Of a DNA stretch of 64,000 bases, positions 24,137 to 33,196 are shown one piece after another. The stretch is from positions 930,001 through 994,000 of the forward strand of contig NZ_LT827021.1 in the NCBI RefSeq assembly GCF_900169505.1, in the 5' to 3' direction. The notes beneath the pieces are model-generated. The model was given only the letters and a program-made list of their open reading frames with translations, had not been told where the DNA came from and searched no databases. This DNA comes from Arabiibacter massiliensis (lineage in GTDB: Bacteria; Actinomycetota; Coriobacteriia; Coriobacteriales; Eggerthellaceae). The translations under genes and the position numbers were made by a program. Positions within the stretch are counted from its first letter, which is position 1; each line of letters opens with the position of its first letter.

Positions 24137-24715
24137 ATGGGAACCGACGCGCGCACCCGCTACACGCGCATGGTCATCAAGCGGAGTTTCATCAGGCTGC
24201 TTGCGGACAAGCCGCTTGGCAAGGTGACCGTGAAAGAGCTGTGCGAGCTGTCCGAGGTCAGCCGCGCCACGTTCTACAAATACTACGACGACCCGTTCGA
24301 CCTGCTAGACAAGCTGGAGGAGGAGTGCCTTGACGAGCTGCGCGGCAGCGTGCGCGCGTCGGCGGACGCGGGCTTCAAGGACGCGTTCACGCAGATCCTC
24401 GCAGGCATCGAGGCGAACGGCGAGGCGTACCGCACGCTGTTCTCCGAGCACGGCGACCCGCACTTCCCCAGCCGCATCCTGGACGCACTCTACGCGCAGA
24501 GCATCCCGCCGCTCGGCGACGAGGCGCTCGCGGGCCTTCCCCCGCACGAGCAGCGGTGGCTTTACTACTTCGTCGCGCAGGGGTGCAGCAGCATCCTGGC
24601 CCAATGGATAGCCGGCGGCATGGCCGAGCCGGTGGACGAGGTGGCGGAGTTCGCCGACGACCTGGTGCGCTCCGCGCGCAGAAGCGCCGCCCGAAGGGCG
24701 CACCGCACGCGTTGA
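24137..24715 (+). CDS. TetR-family transcriptional regulator
   Basis: 192 residues. The N-terminal HTH reads VIKRSFIRLLADKPLGKVTVKELCELSEVSRATFYKYYDD (about 13-52), the form seen in TetR proteins of Firmicutes and Actinobacteria with a TetR_C_7-like ligand domain (residues 80-180, WLYYFVAQGCSSILAQWIAGG). Probable partner is the divergent small membrane protein and an autoregulatory palindrome. Ligand unknown. Confidence 0.88.
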   Translation: MGTDARTRYTRMVIKRSFIRLLADKPLGKVTVKELCELSEVSRATFYKYYDDPFDLLDKLEEECLDELRGSVRASADAGFKDAFTQILAGIEANGEAYRTLFSEHGDPHFPSRILDALYAQSIPPLGDEALAGLPPHEQRWLYYFVAQGCSSILAQWIAGGMAEPVDEVAEFADDLVRSARRSAARRAHRTR

Positions 24716-24745
24716 GATTCCCGAGGACGGCCGGGAGTGCCGCCT

Positions 24746-25255
24746 CTAGCCCGCTATCTCGCGGGCGTACTCGGCGGGAACGGGGATGCCGAAGTGTTCG
24801 CAGAGCAGACGCACATCGTGGACGTCGTCCTCGTCGTGGTCGTAGCCGCAGTGGAAGGCCACCTGCTCGGCCGGCGGGATGCAGCGCACGGCGCGCCCTG
24901 CGATTCGGCCCTCGCCGTCGAAGACGCTTGCCGGATAGGCCTCGCCCTCGAACAGGAGCGACCCGTCGGCCGCCCGCTCGAACACGTGCAGGTCGACTTC
25001 GCGGCCCTCACCGTCAGCCCAGGCCGTGTGCGCCTCGGTGGTGAACGTGCGCTCCACCGGCACGTACCCGCACTCTCGCAGCAGGGCGACGGTCGCGTCC
25101 TCGTCGAAGCGCTCCACGAACAGGTCGAGGTCGTTGTGCGCGCGCGTCTGCTCGCCCAGAAGCGCGTCAACGCCCCAGCCGCCGTCGAGCCGCACGTCGA
25201 CGCCGCGCTCGGCGAGCGCTTCAAGTAGCGCGGCCGCGTCCTCTTCCCGCATCAT
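24746..25255 (-). CDS. Nucleotidyltransferase of the ANT(2'')/lincosamide type
   Basis: 169 residues, of minimal nucleotidyltransferase fold: VRLDGGWGVDALLGEQTRAHNDLDLFV has the GGxxxD...DLD metal-binding triad, then EVDLHVFE supplies the third carboxylate. Members transfer AMP to aminoglycosides or lincosamides, though many chromosomal ones have no proven resistance role. First of two ATGs at 25255, with GGAGGC six bases before. It overlaps the small upstream gene by four bases. Confidence 0.72.
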   Translation of the reverse strand: MMREEDAAALLEALAERGVDVRLDGGWGVDALLGEQTRAHNDLDLFVERFDEDATVALLRECGYVPVERTFTTEAHTAWADGEGREVDLHVFERAADGSLLFEGEAYPASVFDGEGRIAGRAVRCIPPAEQVAFHCGYDHDEDDVHDVRLLCEHFGIPVPAEYAREIAG

Positions 25256-25395
25256 CGGGCCGCCTCCGATGCCGACGCGCTCGCGCCCAGGAAGGCGGCA
25301 AGAGGCGTGAACAGAATGCCCACGCCGCCCAGCTCGTAGCGGACGAGTCGCGACACCTCGCACGACTCGATGTAGCGCTTGCGCTCCTTATTCAT
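25252..25395 (-). CDS. Very short coupled reading frame
   Basis: 47 residues: a basic N-terminus (MNKERKRYIES), then YELGGVGILFTPLAAFLG, a possible short membrane segment. Its ATG overlaps the end of the EamA gene (ATGAATAA) with GGAGGTCC before it, and its TGA overlaps the next ATG. Overlap at both ends and an RBS argue for translation. Function unknown. Confidence 0.5.
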   Translation of the reverse strand: MNKERKRYIESCEVSRLVRYELGGVGILFTPLAAFLGASASASEAAR

Positions 25396-26320
25396 GGAGG
25401 ACCTCCCCTTCCGCACCGTCCGGCATGCTCTTCCCCGATTCTGCCTCATGCGGCGGCTTCTCGCCGGTGACCAGGAAGATCATGGTTATCATCAGAAAGA
25501 AGCCCACCCAGTCGGCCCCGGTGAACGCCGTGCCCAGCCACAGCGCCGAGAACGCGGTGGCGCTCACCGGCTCGATGGCGCCGAGCAGGCTCCCCTTCAC
25601 CGAGCCCACCACCGACACGCCGTGCAGGTACAGCGCGAACGCGGCGAACGTGCCCACCACGGCGATCACGCCCAGCACGAGCCACCCGGCCGCGTCGAGC
25701 GCGGGCAGCGCGGCGGGCCGGCCGTCCAGCACGCCAGTCGCCCACACGACGCACGCCGCAATGCCGCCCACGAGCATCCCCAGGCCTGTCACGGCGAAGC
25801 TGCCCCACTCGGCGAACAGGCGCTTCGGGTACATGATGTAGAACGCCACCGACAGGCCGTTCGCGATGCCCCAGATAAGCCCCGGCAGCGGCAGCGCGAG
25901 CGCGGACGGGTCGCCCTGCGTGGCGATGAGCCAGGTGGCGAACATGGCAGCCGCGAGCCCCACCAGCTCACGCACGCGCGGCAACCGCCGCAGGATCAGG
26001 CACGTGAACAGCATGACGAACGCGATGCCCGTGCATTGCAGCACCGTGGCCGTTCCCGCGTTGGTGTACCCGATGACCACGGCGTACGTGATCTGGCAGA
26101 GATAGAGGCCGCCCGCGCCGAACACGACGAGGCGGCCAACCGTGCGCCCGTCGCGCAGCATGGACATGAGCTGCGGCCGCCTTCCGACGGCCAGCACGAG
26201 CAGGAACAGGAGTCCCGCCCCCAGCATGCGCGCCGCCGTGATGAACGAGGGCGTGATGTCGTAGCCCGCCAGCAGAAACTGCGCGCACGCGCCCGAGTAG
26301 CCCCACAGCCCCGCCCCCAC
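25388..26320 (-). CDS. EamA/DMT-family transporter, start uncertain
   Basis: 310 residues and about ten membrane helices in two EamA repeats (GYSGACAQFLLAGYDITPSFITAARM..; VSVVGSVKGSLLGAIEPVSATAFSALWLG). Exports or imports small metabolites; substrate unknown. The only in-frame start is GTG at 26320, which lacks a clear RBS and leaves helix 1 short. Other frames just upstream encode what looks like the missing N-terminus (RGVLPAAVLAS..., or an ATG at 26384 overlapping the mfd stop). A one-base shift in the G-rich run at 26308-26325 is likely. Gene, small frame and nucleotidyltransferase are overlapping. Confidence 0.8.
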   Translation of the reverse strand: MGAGLWGYSGACAQFLLAGYDITPSFITAARMLGAGLLFLLVLAVGRRPQLMSMLRDGRTVGRLVVFGAGGLYLCQITYAVVIGYTNAGTATVLQCTGIAFVMLFTCLILRRLPRVRELVGLAAAMFATWLIATQGDPSALALPLPGLIWGIANGLSVAFYIMYPKRLFAEWGSFAVTGLGMLVGGIAACVVWATGVLDGRPAALPALDAAGWLVLGVIAVVGTFAAFALYLHGVSVVGSVKGSLLGAIEPVSATAFSALWLGTAFTGADWVGFFLMITMIFLVTGEKPPHEAESGKSMPDGAEGEVLHE

Positions 26321-26380
26321 GAGGCCAGAACCGCTGCCGGAAGAACGCCGCGCCCGCCACGACCCCCGCGCCGGGAGCGC

Positions 26381-29300
26381 TCATTTCTCCAGCTCCTTCA
26401 GGAACTCGGCGACGGGGGCCAACAGGTTGTCGCCTTCGTCGAGCTTGAAGTGGCGCAGCGGCAGGGTGAGCTTGCGTTTGTCGGCCAGGTAGCGGCCGCC
26501 CGAGCGGCGCAGGGCCGTCATCTTCTCGCGCGGCACGTCGATGGGCTCCACCACTAGCTTGCCGCCCGTCACCGACACGGTCTTGATATGGTGCTCGTTC
26601 GCGTAGGCCTTGATGCGCGCCTTCTCGAGCAGGTTCTTCGCTGCCTGCGGCATGTCGGGGCGCTTGTCGGCCAGGTCGGCCGCCACGTCCTCCACGGCCT
26701 GCTCGGTGGCGGCGCTCGCGATCTTGCGGTACCAGAGCACCCGCTCGTCGGCGTCGGGCACGTACTCCTCGGGAAGGTACGTGTGACCCGGCACGTTCAC
26801 CGTGATGTCGGAGAGCGCGGGCGGCAGCTGGTCCATCGCCTTGAGGTCGCCCTCGCGCGTGGCGTTCACGGCCTGCGACAGCATCTGCGCGAACAGGTCG
26901 AAGCCCACCGCGCTCATGTTGCCCGACTGCTCCGCGCCCAGAAGGCTGCCCGCGCCGCGGATCTCCAAATCGCGCATGGCGATGCGCATGCCGCTGCCGA
27001 GGTCGGTGTGCTCGTTCAGCGCGGTCAGGCGCGCGGCGGCCTCTTCGGTGAGCTCCATGTGCTCGGGGAACATGAAGTACGCGTACGCCTGCGTGGACGA
27101 ACGGCCCACGCGGCCCTTCAGCTGGTACATCTGCGCCAGGCCGTAGCGCTGCGAGTCCTCGATGATGAGCGTGTTGGTGTGCGGGTTGTCGATGCCGCTC
27201 TCGATGATGGTGGTGGCCACCAGCACGTCCAGCTCGCCGGCGCTGAAGTCCTCCATCACGCGCTCGAGCTGCTCCTTCGACATCTGCCCGTGCGCCACGC
27301 CCACGCGCGCCTCGCCGGCGGCGGCCGTCACGCGGCGCACGGCCTCCTCCATCGAGCGCACGCGGTTGGACACGTAGTACACCTGCCCGCCGCGCGCGAG
27401 CTCGCGCCGGATAGCCGCGCTCACCAGGTCGGGGTCCCACTCCCCCACGTGCACCTCCACCGCGCGCCTATCGTCGGGCGGCGTGAGGATGAGGCTCATG
27501 TCGCGTACGCCCGACAGGCTCATCTGCATGGTGCGCGGGATGGGCGTGGCCGAGAGCGTCAGCACGTCGATGGACTCGCGCAGGTTCTTCAGCTGCTCCT
27601 TGTGGCCCACACCGAAGCGCTGCTCCTCGTCGATGATCACGAGCCCCAGATCGTGCGGATTTACGTCGCGCGAGAGCAGGCGGTGCGTGCCCACGAGCAC
27701 GTCCACGTCGCCCTCCTGGAAGCCTTTCAGCGCGGCCGCCTGCTGCGCGGGCGTGCGGAAGCGCGAGAGCACCTCCACCCTCACGCCGAAGGGCTCGCAG
27801 CGCTCCTTGAAGTTGGTGAAGTGCTGCTGCGCGAGGATGGTGGTGGGGCAGAGCACCATCACCTGCTTCATATCCTGCGTGGCCTTGAACGCAGCGCGCA
27901 GGGCCACCTCGGTCTTGCCGAAGCCCACGTCGCCGCAGACGAGGCGGTCCATCGGCTTGGCGGACTGCATGTCGGCCTTCACGTCGGCGATGGCGGCCAG
28001 CTGATCGGGCGTCTCCTGGTAGGGAAACGCCTCCTCCATCTCGCGCTGGGCCGGCGTGTCGGGCCCGAAGCGGTAGCCCTGTGTCGAGGCGCGGCGCGCG
28101 TACACGTCCACCAGGTCGAACGCGAGCTTCTTCGTGGCCTTGCGCGCCTTCGCGAGCGCGCGCGACCAGTCGGCGGTGTTGAGGCGCGTGAGCCGGGGCG
28201 ACGCCCCCTCCGGGCCCACGTAGCGCGTCACGCGGTCGAGCTGCTCCACCGGCACGTAGAGCTTGTCGCCCTCGGAGTACTCCAGCAGCAGGTAGTCGCG
28301 CGCCGTGCCGTCCACGTCGCGGCGCACGAGCTCCTTGAAGTACGCCACGCCGTGCGCCGCGTGCACCACGTAGTCGCCCGGCTGGTAGGGGAAGGTGATC
28401 TCGGTGATGTCGACGCGCCTGGTGGGCCGCGAGGACGAGGACGACGCCCCCTGCGTGTCCGACACGCTCACCAGCGCGAGCTTCGCCTTCGGGATGATCA
28501 TGCCGAGCGGGATGTCCACGTCAACGACGTTCACCACCCCGCGGCGCAGCCGGCGCTTGTCCTTGCCGGAATGGCATAAAAGGGGACTGTCCCCTTTTAT
28601 GCCATTTTCGTCCAGCGTCTCCTGGATGGGCAGGCCGTTGTCGACGAAGGCCAGCTTCATGTCCTGGCGGGCGCGGAAGTTCGGCGCGCTGAACACCACC
28701 GTGTAGTCGCCGTCGACGAGCGTGCGAAGGCGGCCGAACAGCTTGTCGGGATGCCCCGCCACCTCCACGCGCTTCACGGGCAGCTCGTCGTCGACGTGCC
28801 CGCCCACGCGCATGATGGACACATAGGTGGCGCGCTGCCCCTCGCCGAAGCTCACATTCGAGGGCTCCACGTACAGGCCCTGCGGCGGGATGCTCGAGCC
28901 CGCCGCCCGCCCGCGCACGTCGTCGTAGGCGTGCGCCATGTCGTCGAAGAGCGAGCGCGGCTCGATGAGCGCCGTGAGGGCGCCGGGGCGCACGTAGTCG
29001 CCGAGCGTCGCGGTCTTGCTGTACAGGTAGGGCAGAAGCACGTCCGAGCCGTCGAAGCGCAGGCCGCCGTCGAGCTTCTCAAGGATGTCGCGCAGGACGG
29101 GGTTGGTCTCGGCGGGCCGCTCGAGCTTCTTGCGCGCCCGGGCCAGGCCCGACTTCGAGCACGAGAACTCCACCACCGGGTAGATGTCCACGCGGTCGAG
29201 CGAGGCGATGGTCTGCCCCGTCGTGGGCACGATGCGGCGGATCTCGTCCAGCTCGTCGCCGAAGAAGTCCAGGCGCACAGGGTACACGAGGTTGCCGGGG

Positions 29301-29887
29301 AACACGTCCACCGTGCCGCCGCGCACGGCGAAGGTACCCGGGCCGTCCAGCTCGCCGGTGTTCGCGTAGCCGCGCTCCTCGAGGGCGTGCGCGAGGTCGC
29401 CGAACTCGGTGACGCTCGCCCTCTGCGCGCCGGGCGTGTCGGCGAGCTCGCGGCCCGCGTCGAGCGAGAGCGGCAGGAACACGTCCGAGCCCGCCGGCGG
29501 CAGCGCGCGCACGAGCGAGCGGGCGCTCGCCACCACCACGGCCTCGCGGCCGGTCGCGAGCGCGTGCACGGCCTCCATGCGCCGCGCCACCTGCGCCGGG
29601 TCGCTCGGCTTGGGCACGAAGGGATAGTCGGAGCGCTCAGGAAAGCGCATGACGCGCTCCTCGCCGAGATAGGCCGCCAAGCTGCGCGCGAACGCGACGG
29701 CGGCGTCCTCCCCCGCCACCACCACGAGCGTGGCCTGCGGCCGGTGCGCGAACCGCGCCGCCACCAGGAACGGCCGCGCGGAGTTCGCCACGCCGAGCGC
29801 GCCGTCCTCGCCTTCGTCCAGCCTGCCCCAGAACGCGTCGAGGCACCCGGACTTCTCCAGCGTGAAGGTGAGCGAGTCGATGAGCAT
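26381..29887 (-). CDS. mfd: Transcription-repair coupling factor
   Basis: 1168 residues. Removes stalled RNA polymerase from lesions and recruits UvrA. Visible are the UvrB-like N-terminal domains (GEERVMRFPERSDYPF), the CarD-like polymerase-interaction domain (YQPGDYVVHAAHGVAYFKEL, about 515-580), the RecG-like helicase with Walker A GDVGFGKTEVALRAA and DEEQRFGVGHKEQLK, and the C-terminal TRCF domain (ITVNVPGHTYLPEEYV). Residues of about 427-439 (ENGIKGDSPLLCH) are encoded by an in-frame intergenic-type repeat. All helicase motifs are intact. The stop is followed closely by the EamA gene. Confidence 0.96.
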   Translation of the reverse strand: MLIDSLTFTLEKSGCLDAFWGRLDEGEDGALGVANSARPFLVAARFAHRPQATLVVVAGEDAAVAFARSLAAYLGEERVMRFPERSDYPFVPKPSDPAQVARRMEAVHALATGREAVVVASARSLVRALPPAGSDVFLPLSLDAGRELADTPGAQRASVTEFGDLAHALEERGYANTGELDGPGTFAVRGGTVDVFPGNLVYPVRLDFFGDELDEIRRIVPTTGQTIASLDRVDIYPVVEFSCSKSGLARARKKLERPAETNPVLRDILEKLDGGLRFDGSDVLLPYLYSKTATLGDYVRPGALTALIEPRSLFDDMAHAYDDVRGRAAGSSIPPQGLYVEPSNVSFGEGQRATYVSIMRVGGHVDDELPVKRVEVAGHPDKLFGRLRTLVDGDYTVVFSAPNFRARQDMKLAFVDNGLPIQETLDENGIKGDSPLLCHSGKDKRRLRRGVVNVVDVDIPLGMIIPKAKLALVSVSDTQGASSSSSRPTRRVDITEITFPYQPGDYVVHAAHGVAYFKELVRRDVDGTARDYLLLEYSEGDKLYVPVEQLDRVTRYVGPEGASPRLTRLNTADWSRALAKARKATKKLAFDLVDVYARRASTQGYRFGPDTPAQREMEEAFPYQETPDQLAAIADVKADMQSAKPMDRLVCGDVGFGKTEVALRAAFKATQDMKQVMVLCPTTILAQQHFTNFKERCEPFGVRVEVLSRFRTPAQQAAALKGFQEGDVDVLVGTHRLLSRDVNPHDLGLVIIDEEQRFGVGHKEQLKNLRESIDVLTLSATPIPRTMQMSLSGVRDMSLILTPPDDRRAVEVHVGEWDPDLVSAAIRRELARGGQVYYVSNRVRSMEEAVRRVTAAAGEARVGVAHGQMSKEQLERVMEDFSAGELDVLVATTIIESGIDNPHTNTLIIEDSQRYGLAQMYQLKGRVGRSSTQAYAYFMFPEHMELTEEAAARLTALNEHTDLGSGMRIAMRDLEIRGAGSLLGAEQSGNMSAVGFDLFAQMLSQAVNATREGDLKAMDQLPPALSDITVNVPGHTYLPEEYVPDADERVLWYRKIASAATEQAVEDVAADLADKRPDMPQAAKNLLEKARIKAYANEHHIKTVSVTGGKLVVEPIDVPREKMTALRRSGGRYLADKRKLTLPLRHFKLDEGDNLLAPVAEFLKELEK
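28570..28608. repeat. GGGGACTGTCCCC palindrome inside mfd
   Basis: AATGGCATAAAAGGGGACTGTCCCCTTTTATGCCATT is a palindrome of 37 bases that keeps the reading frame and codes for NGIKGDSPLLCH. The same sequence, apart from the centre, occurs at 21596-21630 outside genes. Confidence 0.95.
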
Positions 29888-30038
29888 GGCGGCATCCTAT
29901 CCGTATCCGAGCAGCACGAAAAGCCGCGTGAGGCGGCCGCCCAGCAGTATACCGCGCCCCGCCCGCGCGCCCCAGGATCGTCGCTCCCTCGTGAAGGAGA
30001 AACCACAGGCCGGCAGCGGAATGCACGCGAACCGGCGC

Positions 30039-30189
30039 TGCACGGAATTTGCGCCTGTGCGAGCTGTTTCCTCAAGTTAACTTTCTGCGTGCGGAACAGC
30101 AAGCACCCCACCTGCGCTTTCGCATCGCACGCATTTTGGCGATACGTGAAGCCTCGGCTAACACCTCGCACAGACGCAAATATCGTGCA
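30039..30189. repeat. Dispersed palindromic element, family A copy 2
   Basis: Left end TGCACGGAATTTGCGCCTGTGCGAGCTGTTTCC, right end GGCTAACACCTCGCACAGACGCAAATATCGTGCA; the arms pair with a few mismatches. The same arm sequence occurs at 6361-6501. Interior sequences of the two copies differ. It occupies the gap between the mfd start and the LuxR gene end; nothing else is seen there. Confidence 0.75.
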
Positions 30190-30214
30190 AGCCAGCCGCA
30201 ACCGAGCGTCCACG

Positions 30215-31114
30215 TCAGCAGAACAAGCGGGCGTCCTGCGCGCATCGCTCCAAGAACTCGGTGTACTTGAGAACCACCTGGGAGCGGCTCTTGATGCCGA
30301 GCTTCTTGTAGATGCTGTGGTTGTGCGCCTTCACGGTGCCGGGGGCGATGAACAGCTTGTTGCAGATGTCCTGGTTCGATTCGCCATCCATGAGCAGCTT
30401 GACGATCTCCCCCTCCCGGCCGCTCAATCCGAACGCGTCAAGAAAGCGCTGGAAGGTGACGTCGGCGTTCGGCAGGTAGGGCTTCTCCACCGTGTGCAGC
30501 AGCGACGCGGCCACGAAGACGCCGCACACCAGGTACACGGCCCAACAGGCCTCTATTACGAGGTCGCGCTTCCCCCAGAGCAAGTCGATATCCAAGCCGA
30601 ACACGCGATAAGCAGCGTCGAACGCATAGAGGGCAGCCAGCAAGACGCACAGCGCCTTCAGCCCCATGCCGCTCGCCCAGGGAACCATGCGGAGGAACAC
30701 GCCGGCATAGAGCGCCCAGATCACCGCATCGAAGACGGCATACGGAACGAAAGGGAGCATTCCCAGGCTCGCCACGGCAAGGCAGGCGGCCCCGAAGGCG
30801 ATCAGCGAGCCTTTCGAAGGCATGTCGTTGTAATAATGCCCTGCGGCCACAAGGATCACGAACGGAAAGCACGCCATGGAGAACGCCTCCTCCATGAGGC
30901 AGAACGACGCAAGGCCCGTGTCGGGACGGCCAAGCGCGGTGAAGACCTCCTTCATGAAGAAGACCACGTTGTCGATGAACGAGCAGGCGAACAGCACCAT
31001 CAGCCACCACGCCAAACGGCTCGAACGGGAGCGGTATAGCCAGAAGAACACAACGGCTAAAACGACGTACGCCACGATGAGGAGCATGTTGTAGAAAAAG
31101 ACCGAATACGTCAC
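30215..31114 (-). CDS. LuxR-family regulator with membrane-embedded N-terminal domain
   Basis: 299 residues. Seven predicted membrane helices occupy residues 1-215. The C-terminal HTH (about 232-290) reads FGLSGREGEIVKLLMDGESNQDICNKLFIAPGTVKAHNHSIYKKLGIKSRSQ, a complete LuxR/GerE domain. This design, a membrane sensor fused to a DNA-binding domain without a phosphoreceiver, is common in Eggerthellaceae. It is divergent from the Tat-exported amidohydrolase, its probable target, and may sense that enzyme's substrate. Confidence 0.88.
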   Translation of the reverse strand: MTYSVFFYNMLLIVAYVVLAVVFFWLYRSRSSRLAWWLMVLFACSFIDNVVFFMKEVFTALGRPDTGLASFCLMEEAFSMACFPFVILVAAGHYYNDMPSKGSLIAFGAACLAVASLGMLPFVPYAVFDAVIWALYAGVFLRMVPWASGMGLKALCVLLAALYAFDAAYRVFGLDIDLLWGKRDLVIEACWAVYLVCGVFVAASLLHTVEKPYLPNADVTFQRFLDAFGLSGREGEIVKLLMDGESNQDICNKLFIAPGTVKAHNHSIYKKLGIKSRSQVVLKYTEFLERCAQDARLFC

Positions 31115-31349
31115 GCGGCCTCCTCGCTGGTTCCTTTAAACGCCAGGGCATTCTCGCAACAATCGTTCATAGTACGTTTCCACCCGTTTCCCGCAAGTAT
31201 GAAAAAAGATTATTTCGGATAGAGAGGCCGCTTGGGCACGGTAAACATTATTAGGCCTTCCCGGCGCAGGAAGCCCGGAGGTATACCTTGCACCGAAAAG
31301 CGGGACGAAGCGATCGAAGCGATCGCGCCGCACGAGAAGGGAGCAGGAT

Positions 31350-33149
31350 ATGGGGACGGAGAAGGCAACGGGCGCGCTGTCGCGCAGGAAGTTCATCGAA
31401 CTGGGGGCGACGGGGGCGGCGACGCTGTGCATCCTGCCGCTGCTGTCCGGCTGCGGCAGCGAAAACGCCCAGTCGACGGTAGCGGACGGCGCTCCTCGCC
31501 AAGGCAAGGCCACACTCGCGTTCAAGGGCGGCACCGTGCAGACCATGGTGGCGGAGGACGACGTGGCCGAAGCGATGGCCGTGGAGGGGAACCGCATCGT
31601 CTACGTGGGCGACGAGGCCGGCCTGGAGGCGTTCATCGGCGACGGCACCACCGTGATCGACCTCGAAGGGGGCATGGTGGCCCCCGGCTTCATGGACGGG
31701 CACATCCACGCGCCGGGCGACTGGATGAGCGAGCTGTACGAGATCTACCTGGGCCACGCGACCACCGTCGAGGAGTACCGAAAGATCATCGCCGATTTCG
31801 TCGAAGCGCACCCCGAGAAGGACGCCTACATCGGCAACCCCTTCATGATCAACGCCTTCGAGCTGGAAGACGGCAGCAACCCCGGGCCGAACAAGGCGCT
31901 CCTCGACGAGATATGCCCCGACAAGCCCATCCTGCTGCGTGACGTCTCGTATCATTCGGCCTGGGTGAACTCCAAGGCGCTCGAGCTGGCGGGCATCACT
32001 GCCGAAACCCCCGACCCGTTGGGCGGCATCATCACCAAAGGTGCCGACGGCGAGCCCACGGGCTACCTCATCGACGCCGCCGCGACGATGGTGGCCGACC
32101 TCATCACGGTTGAGCACACCGACGAGGAGTACCACACCGCCATCGCCAAGTATCAGGAGGACGCGGCGCGCTACGGGCTGACCGGCATCACGAACCTCCC
32201 CGACGTAGAGCCGCGCTTCTTCTCCGAGCTCGAGGCCGACGGCAAGCTGAACCTGCGCATGCGCATCCTGCCCGTCGTCGAACCCGGCACCAGCGTCGCT
32301 GACGCGGTGAAGGCTGTTCGCGACCTGGCTCGATTCGACAGCGAGATGATATCCACCGGCACGGCGAAGATATTCTCGGACGGCGTCACCGAAGGAGGCA
32401 GCGCCGTCATGCTCGAGCCCTACACCGAGGCCGCCGGCAAGGGCTCTGACTGGTACGGCGAATCCATCTGGGACCAGCAGGAATTCTCCGACATGGTGGT
32501 GGCGCTCGACAAGGCGGGCGTGCAGGTGCACGTCCACGCCATCGGCGACGGTGCCGTGCACAATACGCTGGACGCCTACGAGCGCGCGGCGAAGGAGAAC
32601 GGCGCGCGTGACGACCGGCGCAACACCATCACGCATGTGTGCGCCGTGACCGACGAGGATGTGAAGAGGATCGCCGACCTCGACGTGATCTGCGCGATGC
32701 AGTTCCTCTGGATGTACCGCGACCCGCTGTGCGAGCTCGAGATCGCCTACATCGGCGAGGAGCGCGCCATGGCGATGTACCCGGTCAAGAATATGCTCGA
32801 AGCCGGCTGCTTCGTAAGCGGCGCGAGCGACGGCCCGGTTACCGGCTACGCTCCCCTCGAGGAGATCGAGGTGGCCGTCACGCGCAACAGCCCCTACCCC
32901 GGCGAGGAGGACGCCGACATGCACCGGTGGCCCGAGCAGGGCATCACCGCCTACCAGGCCTTGGAGGCCTACACGAAGAACGTGGCCTTCGAAAACTACA
33001 TGGAAGACCAGGTGGGAACCCTTGAGGAGGGGAAGAAGGCCGACCTCGTCGTGCTCGACCGGAACATCCTCGAATGCGATCCGAAGGAGATCTCCGACAG
33101 CACGATCCGCTACACGATCTCCGACGGGCGCATCGTCCACGAGGGGTAG
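31350..33149 (+). CDS. Tat-exported amidohydrolase (YtcJ-like, amidohydrolase_3 family)
   Basis: 599 residues. The signal has a twin-arginine motif SRRKFIELGATGAATLCILPLLSGCGS, whose LSGC may be a lipobox, so it is likely a folded, exported lipoprotein. The metal-dependent core has PGFMDGHIHAPGDW (HxH), VHVHAIGDGAVHNTLDAYE, NTITHVCAV and the catalytic Asp in SGASDGPVTGY. YtcJ-like enzymes cleave C-N bonds of amides or ureas; the substrate is unknown. ATG at 31350 follows GGGAGCAGGA. Regulation by the divergent membrane LuxR protein is inferred. Confidence 0.88.
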   Translation: MGTEKATGALSRRKFIELGATGAATLCILPLLSGCGSENAQSTVADGAPRQGKATLAFKGGTVQTMVAEDDVAEAMAVEGNRIVYVGDEAGLEAFIGDGTTVIDLEGGMVAPGFMDGHIHAPGDWMSELYEIYLGHATTVEEYRKIIADFVEAHPEKDAYIGNPFMINAFELEDGSNPGPNKALLDEICPDKPILLRDVSYHSAWVNSKALELAGITAETPDPLGGIITKGADGEPTGYLIDAAATMVADLITVEHTDEEYHTAIAKYQEDAARYGLTGITNLPDVEPRFFSELEADGKLNLRMRILPVVEPGTSVADAVKAVRDLARFDSEMISTGTAKIFSDGVTEGGSAVMLEPYTEAAGKGSDWYGESIWDQQEFSDMVVALDKAGVQVHVHAIGDGAVHNTLDAYERAAKENGARDDRRNTITHVCAVTDEDVKRIADLDVICAMQFLWMYRDPLCELEIAYIGEERAMAMYPVKNMLEAGCFVSGASDGPVTGYAPLEEIEVAVTRNSPYPGEEDADMHRWPEQGITAYQALEAYTKNVAFENYMEDQVGTLEEGKKADLVVLDRNILECDPKEISDSTIRYTISDGRIVHEG

Positions 33150-33196
33150 TACGCCGCGCGGCACCGGCTCGGATCCGGTGCCGCGCGCTCCGAGAG

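Noticed and set aside
26588..28579. 663-codon open frame antisense to mfd
   Set aside because: Composition (His, Arg, Val, Leu) mirrors the mfd codons; no plausible domain.
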